DNA of 18,431 nt, taken from positions 1 through 18,431 of the forward strand of contig JAEXAG010000042.1 of the NCBI GenBank assembly GCA_023394655.1, in the 5' to 3' direction. This document shows positions 13,489 to 18,431 of this stretch, piece by piece. The DNA is from Pseudomonadota bacterium (GTDB lineage Bacteria; Pseudomonadota; Gammaproteobacteria; Xanthomonadales; Xanthomonadaceae). The notes under the pieces were generated by a model. It worked only from the letters and a program-made list of their open reading frames with translations. It had not been told where the DNA came from and did not search any database. The stretch's first letter is position 1, and each line of letters opens with the position of its first letter. A program made the position numbers and the translations under genes.

Positions 13489-15861
13489 ATGACCGAAAAA
13501 CTGCTGATCCGCCGCGTCGCTGTCCTGGGCGCGGGCGTGATGGGCGCGCAGATCGCCGCGCAGCTCGTGAACGCCGGCCTCGATACCGTGCTGTTCGACC
13601 TTCCGGCCAAGGAAGGCGACAAGAACGGCATCGTGCAGAAGGCCATCGCCAATCTCGGCAAGCTCTCGCCGGCCCCCTTGGGCAGCACGTCGCTGGCCGA
13701 GGCGATCGTCCCGGCCAACTACGAAACCGGCCTGGGCGAACTGGAAAGCTGCGACCTGATCATCGAGGCGATCGCCGAACGGATGGACTGGAAGCAGGAC
13801 CTCTACCGGAAGATCGCGCCGCACGTGCCGGCGCACGCGGTGCTGGCATCCAACACCTCGGGCCTGGGCATCGGCAAGCTGGCCGACGTGCTGCCGGAAG
13901 AACTGCGCCCGCGCTTCTGCGGCGTGCACTTCTTCAACCCGCCGCGCTACATGTACCTGGTGGAGCTGATCCCGACCCGCCACACCGATCCGGCCGTGCT
14001 CGCGGGCCTTGAAAGCTTCCTGACCAGTTACGTCGGCAAGGGCGTGGTGATCGCGCGCGATACCCCGAACTTCATCGGCAACCGCATCGGCGTGTTCTCG
14101 ATCCTCGCCACCATGCACCACACCGCGCAGTCGAAGCTCGGCTTCGACACCGTGGACGCGCTCACCGGTCCGCTGCTCGGCCGCCCGAAGTCGGCGACCT
14201 ATCGCACCGCCGACGTCGTCGGGCTGGACACCATGGCGCACGTCATCAAGACCATGGCCGACACCCTGCCGAATGATCCGTGGCACAAGTATTTCGATGC
14301 GCCGGCATGGCTGAAGGCGCTGGTCGAGAAGGGCGCGCTGGGGCAGAAGACCGGTGCCGGCATCTTCCGCAAGGTCGGCAAGGACATCATGGTGGTGGAT
14401 GTCGCCAAGGGCGATTACGTCGCCTCCAACATGGAGGCCGATCCGGACGTGGTGGCGATCCTGAAGGAAAAGGATCCGGCGAAGAAGTTCGCGGCACTGC
14501 GCGCCAGCACGCATCCGCAGGCGCAGTTCCTGTGGGCGATCTTCCGCGATCTGTTCCACTACGCCGCCTACCACCTGAAGGACATCGCCGAGACCGCGCG
14601 CGACGTCGACCAGGCGATCCGCTGGGGCTACGGCTGGAAGCTCGGCCCGTTCGAAACCTGGCAGGCGGCCGGCTGGAGGCAGGTGGCCGAGTGGATCGAC
14701 GAAGACATCAAGGCCGGCAAGGCCATGAGCGATGCGCCGCTGCCCGAATGGGTGCTGGCGCACGAGGGCGTGTACACCGCCGAAGGCAGCTACAGCCCGA
14801 CGCAGGACAAGGTCCTCGCCCGCTCCGCCCTGCCCGTCTACAAGCGCCAGCGTTTCCCCGACCCGATGCTCGGCGAGACGTTCGCGCCGGGCACGACGAT
14901 CTGGGAAAACGAGGGCGTGCGCCTGTGGGCCGATGAAGGCGAGGGCATCGCCGTGGTCGGCTTCAAGACCAAGCTCAACACCGTCAACAACCATGTGCTG
15001 GACGGCCTGCAGGAAGCGATCCGGATCGCCGAGAAGCAGTTCAAGGGCCTGGTGATCTGGCAGGCTTCCGAGCCCTACTCCGCCGGCGCCGACCTGGCCG
15101 GTGCGCTCGGCCTGCTGAAGGCCGGGGACGTCGCCGGCTTCGAGGCGATGGTGGCCAACTTCCAGCGCACCTCGCAGGCGATCAAGTATTCGCTGGTGCC
15201 GGTGGTGTCCGCGGTGCGCGGCCTGGCGCTGGGCGGCGGCTGCGAATTCCAGATGCACTCGGCCAAGACCGTCGCGCACTTGGAGAGCTACATCGGGTTG
15301 GTCGAGGCTGGCGTCGGCCTGCTGCCGGCCGGTGGCGGGCTGAAGGAATTCGCGGTGCGCGCCTCGCAGGCGGCGGGCCCGAACGGCGACGTCTTCGCCG
15401 AACTGAAGAAGGTGTTCGAGACCGTCGCGATGGCCAAGGTCTCGACCTCCGCGATCAACGCCAGGGAGCTGGGTCTGCTGCGCGCGAATGACCGCGTGGT
15501 GATGAACGCCTACGAGCTGCTGGAAGTCGCCAAGGCCGAAGCACTGGCCCTGCACGAAGGCGGTTATCGCCCGCCGCTGCCCGCGCGCAACATCCGCGTG
15601 GCCGGCGATACCGGCATCGCCACCTTCCGCATGCTGCTGGTGAACATGCTGGAAGGCCGCTTCATCAGCCCCTACGACAACGAGATCGCCACCCGCATCG
15701 CCACCATCCTCTGCGGCGGCGAAGTCGATCGCGGCGCCACCGTCGACGAGGAATGGCTGATCCGCCTCGAGCGCAAGCACTTCGTGGAGCTGGCGCAGCA
15801 GGACAAGACCCAGGCCCGCATCGAGCACATGCTCAAGACCGGCAAGCCGCTCCGCAACTGA
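13489..15861 (+). CDS. FadN-type 3-hydroxyacyl-CoA dehydrogenase / enoyl-CoA hydratase
   Basis: This is a 790-residue bifunctional beta-oxidation enzyme. It hydrates trans-2-enoyl-CoA and oxidises L-3-hydroxyacyl-CoA with NAD+. The dehydrogenase domain comes first, with Rossmann loop GAGVMG (14-19), catalytic S124, H147 (GVHFFNPPR), E159 and N198 (DTPNFIGNR). A C-terminal dehydrogenase part runs to about 400. The hydratase domain follows at about 480-700, with oxyanion loop YSAGADL (530-536) and catalytic E586 (GGGCEF) and E606 (GLVEAGVG), exactly 20 residues apart as in rat mitochondrial hydratase. This order is that of Bacillus FadN and the reverse of E. coli FadB. The ATG at 13489 has GGAG upstream. 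It lies 49 bases after the regulator and 29 before the thiolase. Confidence 0.94.
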   Translation: MTEKLLIRRVAVLGAGVMGAQIAAQLVNAGLDTVLFDLPAKEGDKNGIVQKAIANLGKLSPAPLGSTSLAEAIVPANYETGLGELESCDLIIEAIAERMDWKQDLYRKIAPHVPAHAVLASNTSGLGIGKLADVLPEELRPRFCGVHFFNPPRYMYLVELIPTRHTDPAVLAGLESFLTSYVGKGVVIARDTPNFIGNRIGVFSILATMHHTAQSKLGFDTVDALTGPLLGRPKSATYRTADVVGLDTMAHVIKTMADTLPNDPWHKYFDAPAWLKALVEKGALGQKTGAGIFRKVGKDIMVVDVAKGDYVASNMEADPDVVAILKEKDPAKKFAALRASTHPQAQFLWAIFRDLFHYAAYHLKDIAETARDVDQAIRWGYGWKLGPFETWQAAGWRQVAEWIDEDIKAGKAMSDAPLPEWVLAHEGVYTAEGSYSPTQDKVLARSALPVYKRQRFPDPMLGETFAPGTTIWENEGVRLWADEGEGIAVVGFKTKLNTVNNHVLDGLQEAIRIAEKQFKGLVIWQASEPYSAGADLAGALGLLKAGDVAGFEAMVANFQRTSQAIKYSLVPVVSAVRGLALGGGCEFQMHSAKTVAHLESYIGLVEAGVGLLPAGGGLKEFAVRASQAAGPNGDVFAELKKVFETVAMAKVSTSAINARELGLLRANDRVVMNAYELLEVAKAEALALHEGGYRPPLPARNIRVAGDTGIATFRMLLVNMLEGRFISPYDNEIATRIATILCGGEVDRGATVDEEWLIRLERKHFVELAQQDKTQARIEHMLKTGKPLRN

Positions 15862-15890
15862 CCCGCGACGACGACACAGGACACAAGACA

Positions 15891-17099
15891 ATGACCAAGC
15901 AAGTTCAGGACGCCTACATCGTCGCCGCCACCCGCACCCCCGTGGGCAAGGCGCCGAAGGGCATGTTCCGCAACACCCGCCCCGACGACATGCTGGCCCA
16001 CGTGCTGAAGGCCGTGGTCGCGCAGGCGCCGGGCATCGACACCTCGCGCATCGACGACGCGATCATCGGCTGCGCCATGCCCGAGGGCGAGCAAGGCATG
16101 AACGTGGCGCGCATCGGCCTGCTGCTGGCCGGCCTGCCGAACGTGATCGCCGCGCAGACCATCAACCGCTTCTGCTCCTCGGGCCTGCAGGCGGTGGCGA
16201 TGGCGGCCGACCAGATCCGCCTCGGCAATGCCGACCTGATGCTGGCCGGCGGCACCGAATCGATGAGCATGGTGCCGATGATGGGCAACAAGGTCGCGCT
16301 CTCGCCCGAAGTGTTCGCGAAGGACGAGAACGTCGCGATCGCCTACGGCATGGGCATCACGGCGGAAAAGGTGGCCGAGGAATGGAAGGTGAGCCGCGAG
16401 GACCAGGACGCCTTCGCCGTCGCCTCGCACGAGAAGGCGCTGGCCGCGATCGCCGCCGGCGAGTTCAAGGACGAGATCACGCCCTACGAGATCGTCAGCC
16501 ACCTGCCCGACCTGGCCAACGACACCATCCTCACCCGCAACCGCGTGGTCGATACCGATGAAGGCCCGCGCCCGGGTACCTCGCTGGAAGGGCTGGCGAA
16601 ACTGCGCCCGGTGTTCCGCAACGGCCAGTTCGGCGGCACGGTGACCGCCGGCAACTCCTCGCAGATGAGCGATGGCGCGGCGGCGGTGCTGCTGGCCTCC
16701 GAATCGGCGATCAAGGAGTACTGCCTGACCCCGCTGGCGCGCTTCGTCAGCTTCTCGGTGGCCGGCGTGCGCCCGGAAGTGATGGGCATCGGCCCGATCG
16801 CGGCGATCCCGAAGGCACTCAAGCAGGCCGGCCTGGGCCAGGACCAGCTGGACTGGATCGAACTCAACGAGGCGTTCGCCGCGCAGGCGCTGGCGGTCAT
16901 CCGCGATTCGGAGCTGGACCCGTCGAAGGTGAATCCGCTGGGTGGCGCGATCGCCCTGGGTCACCCGCTGGGCGCGACCGGTGCCATCCGTACCGCCACG
17001 ATCGTCCACGGCCTGCGCCGTCGCCAGCAGAAATACGGCATGGTGACCATGTGCATCGGCACCGGCATGGGCGCGGCGGGGATTTTCGAAGCGCTGTGA
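15891..17099 (+). CDS. fadA: Acetyl-CoA C-acyltransferase (thiolase)
   Basis: This is a 402-residue thiolase that splits 3-ketoacyl-CoA with CoA to acetyl-CoA and a shortened acyl-CoA, the last beta-oxidation step. The nucleophilic Cys is C95 in NRFCSSGLQ. 'NEAFAAQ' (326-332), H358 in GHPLGATGA and the second catalytic cysteine C388 in CIGTGMG complete the active site. Length and motifs fit the FadA/FadI degradative class rather than biosynthetic acetyl-CoA acetyltransferase, although that distinction cannot be made firmly by eye. The frame is open upstream to 15753, but the ATG at 15891 has AGGA about 11 bases upstream and starts in the usual way (DAYIVAATRTPVGK). With the upstream FadN-type enzyme it makes a complete hydratase, dehydrogenase and thiolase module; no acyl-CoA dehydrogenase is in the window. 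Confidence 0.94.
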   Translation: MTKQVQDAYIVAATRTPVGKAPKGMFRNTRPDDMLAHVLKAVVAQAPGIDTSRIDDAIIGCAMPEGEQGMNVARIGLLLAGLPNVIAAQTINRFCSSGLQAVAMAADQIRLGNADLMLAGGTESMSMVPMMGNKVALSPEVFAKDENVAIAYGMGITAEKVAEEWKVSREDQDAFAVASHEKALAAIAAGEFKDEITPYEIVSHLPDLANDTILTRNRVVDTDEGPRPGTSLEGLAKLRPVFRNGQFGGTVTAGNSSQMSDGAAAVLLASESAIKEYCLTPLARFVSFSVAGVRPEVMGIGPIAAIPKALKQAGLGQDQLDWIELNEAFAAQALAVIRDSELDPSKVNPLGGAIALGHPLGATGAIRTATIVHGLRRRQQKYGMVTMCIGTGMGAAGIFEAL

Positions 17100-17121
17100 T
17101 CCAAGAAAAACCCGCAAAAAC

Positions 17122-17151
17122 GAAAGGGGCCATCGAATGATGGCCCCTTTC
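17122..17151. terminator. Bidirectional rho-independent terminator after the thiolase gene
   Basis: A perfect 13-bp stem, GAAAGGGGCCATC (17122-17134) and GATGGCCCCTTTC (17139-17151), closes a GAAT loop between two convergent genes. On the minus strand it is followed by GTTTTTGCGGGTTTTT, a good T tract for the secreted-protein gene. On the plus strand the tail is poorer (CATTCCCG). It therefore serves both directions, and the minus direction better. Confidence 0.9.
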
Positions 17152-17180
17152 CATTCCCGAAGGGATACGCGATGGCTCGG

Positions 17181-17669
17181 TCAGATACCGTCGTGGCGCA
17201 GCATGACGCCGCGCACCGCCATCGCCTGTGCAGCGGCTTCGCGCGCCTCCTGGCGTTCGCGGGCAGTCATGCAATTGGTCTGCGGGCGGTTGCTGCCCAC
17301 CACATGATCGCGACGACACACCACCCGCTCCTCCTTCTTGCCGGTCACCAATCCATGGATCGTCTCGAGGCTGTTGAAAGCCGTCATGCGATCACGATTC
17401 GGCACCTCTTCGACGGTCTGCCTGCCGGCCAGCAACTTGCGCACACGGGCCTGATGCGTGGCCAGCTCGCCCCGCTCCGCCGCCGTCAAGCCAGCGAGAC
17501 GCGGATCATTGCCGTCGAGCGCGGCCTGGATCGAATCGAGGTTCTCGAGGATGGCCGCAACGCTGGTGGTCTCGACACGACTACCACTGCGTTGCATCGC
17601 AAAGGCGTTCGCCGAAGCAAACGCCAGCACCAGGGTGCAGATGACGATCCTTTTCACATTCACTTTCAT
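17181..17669 (-). CDS. Secreted protein of unknown function with Cys-x6-Gly-Ser-x6-Cys motif
   Basis: This is a 162-residue protein with a clear Sec signal peptide (MKVNVKRIVICTLVLAFASANAFA), cleaved probably after A24. The mature part begins with a helical, charged region (about 32-110): 'VAAILENLDSIQAALDGNDPR', then 'TAAERGELATHQARVRKLLAG' and 'RMTAFNSLETIHGLV'. It ends with the only two mature cysteines, C118 and C133, framing VVCRRDHVVGSNRPQTNCMT, and a charged C-terminal helix. The cysteines probably form a periplasmic disulfide. From memory, xanthomonads carry many small secreted or lipoproteins with a like C-R-x-x-x-x-x-G-S-x(6)-C-x-T signature and no known function. The frame is open upstream to 17756, but the ATG at 17669 gives the signal peptide. 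It stands alone with its own terminator. Confidence 0.8.
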   Translation of the reverse strand: MKVNVKRIVICTLVLAFASANAFAMQRSGSRVETTSVAAILENLDSIQAALDGNDPRLAGLTAAERGELATHQARVRKLLAGRQTVEEVPNRDRMTAFNSLETIHGLVTGKKEERVVCRRDHVVGSNRPQTNCMTARERQEAREAAAQAMAVRGVMLRHDGI

Positions 17670-17837
17670 GTTCAAGCACTTCCGGGCCAGGGCAGCCAAG
17701 GATACAACAGGCGTCCACTCGGTTTTCCTCCGTGCCCTATCCAGGGCCGATTGCAACCTCTGCCGCGCATACCGGCCGCGGATCGAGCCGTGACCGTGAA
17801 CAATACCGAAAGCTGCGCCAAGCGAGCCGGTTGTGGC

Positions 17838-18431
17838 TCAGGCCGCCGCGTCCAGCACCAGTTGCTTCTCGATGCGCTGGTAGCCCTCGAGCGCGGCATT
17901 TTCAATGAACACGCCGCAGCGCGTCATCGGTTCCGCATACACGTGCAGCGAAACCGCGATGTCGCGGTCGCTGGCATTGCGGATGGCGTGATACTCGTGC
18001 GGCGGGATCAAGCTGCCGGCCGAACCCGTGCCGGCAATGAGCGTGCCCATCTCCGTGAACCGGTAGAGTCCGTTTTCCTGTCGAATGAGGTCGTACTGGA
18101 TGATTTCCAGCTGGCCGCTCCAGACACCCTCCACGCACCACATGCCGTCATGGTCATGGATCGGCGTGCCCTGACCCGGAGCCCAGGTCATCGCCACCAG
18201 CGCGTAGCCGTGTTCGGCACTGCGGTGCAACTCGCGGCGCGCGTAGTGGCCGGGAATCGCTTGATGGATCGCGGGTGGCAGTTCGATGCCCCCTTCCCGC
18301 ATCAAGGCGCACAGATTGTGTCGCAGGCGGTGGGTGATGGCTTGGCACTCGCCCAGCGAGACGGCATCGTCGATGGCGGCAATCAGGCGATCGCGGCCGG
18401 GAAAGTCACGCAGCGTGTCGTCGGCGTCCAT
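17838..18431 (-). CDS. Cysteine dioxygenase, Arg-type (start at right window edge)
   Basis: This is a 197-residue cupin thiol dioxygenase that oxidises cysteine to cysteine sulfinate with Fe(II) and O2. By spacing against rat CDO as I remember it, the iron ligands are H92 and H94 (PIHDHDG) and H148 (EYHAIRN). The S161-H163-Y165 triad is in AVSLHVYAEP, and the substrate-carboxylate arginine is R65 in HYARRELH. The arginine points to cysteine rather than 3-mercaptopropionate, whose enzymes have Gln there. C99 lies at the position of the mammalian Cys93 that cross-links to Tyr157. The ATG occupies the last three bases of the window, so a longer start cannot be excluded and no upstream context is visible. 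Its stop is 168 bases from the secreted-protein gene. Confidence 0.88.
   Translation of the reverse strand: MDADDTLRDFPGRDRLIAAIDDAVSLGECQAITHRLRHNLCALMREGGIELPPAIHQAIPGHYARRELHRSAEHGYALVAMTWAPGQGTPIHDHDGMWCVEGVWSGQLEIIQYDLIRQENGLYRFTEMGTLIAGTGSAGSLIPPHEYHAIRNASDRDIAVSLHVYAEPMTRCGVFIENAALEGYQRIEKQLVLDAAA

Noticed and set aside
13399..15891. An 830-codon open frame on the minus strand
   Set aside because: It is the antisense shadow of the FadN-type gene, with biased composition and no motifs.
17824..17839. GAGCC/GGCTC hairpin at the end of the cysteine dioxygenase gene as a terminator
   Set aside because: The stem is only 5 bp with a 6-base loop, overlaps the stop codon and has no T run on the minus strand.

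Overview
The window looks like a chromosomal housekeeping segment from a high-GC gammaproteobacterium, most probably a member of the Xanthomonadales (Lysobacteraceae: Xanthomonas, Lysobacter, Luteimonas and relatives). The basis is gene content and order read from the translations: scpA-scpB-rluB, an rlmN-pilF-rodZ-yfgM-bamB-der block, a PsrA-like regulator ahead of a FadN-type beta-oxidation pair, and a small secreted protein with a Cys/Gly-Ser/Cys motif that I remember from this family. No mobile element, CRISPR array, tRNA, rRNA or prophage is visible, and composition is uniform, so nothing suggests recent transfer.

Layout. Positions 1-451 (minus) hold a YciI-like protein overlapping a BolA-family gene that runs off the left edge. 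Positions 715-3936 (plus) are scpA, scpB and rluB: the two non-SMC partners of condensin, then a 23S rRNA pseudouridine synthase with a very long Gly/Arg/Pro tail. This run ends at a GNRA-loop terminator. Positions 4035-12537 (minus) are one tightly packed run of nine genes, read in the order ndk, rlmN, pilF, rodZ, yfgM, bamB, der, a rhodanese-MoeB fusion, and a YafV-type omega-amidase. Most junctions are a few bases long or overlapping. The exceptions are a 59-base gap before bamB and an 86-base gap between rodZ and yfgM that contains a 10-bp inverted repeat.

Positions 12538-12818 are a divergent control region with two hairpins in the ndk leader, a spaced 9-bp inverted repeat, and a PsrA-type operator candidate. 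Positions 12819-17099 (plus) are a PsrA-like TetR regulator followed by a FadN-type dehydrogenase/hydratase and a thiolase. This is a self-contained fatty-acid beta-oxidation unit, probably controlled by its own first gene, and it ends at a 13-bp perfect terminator hairpin. Positions 17181-17669 (minus) encode a small secreted protein of unknown function. Positions 17838-18431 (minus) encode a cysteine dioxygenase whose start codon is the last three bases of the window.

Most of this is ordinary core genome. The points most worth a second look are the secreted Cys-motif protein, the Cys at the mammalian Cys93 position of the cysteine dioxygenase, the reversed domain order of the rhodanese-MoeB fusion, the PsrA-like autoregulatory site, and the structured gap where E. 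coli has ispG and hisS.
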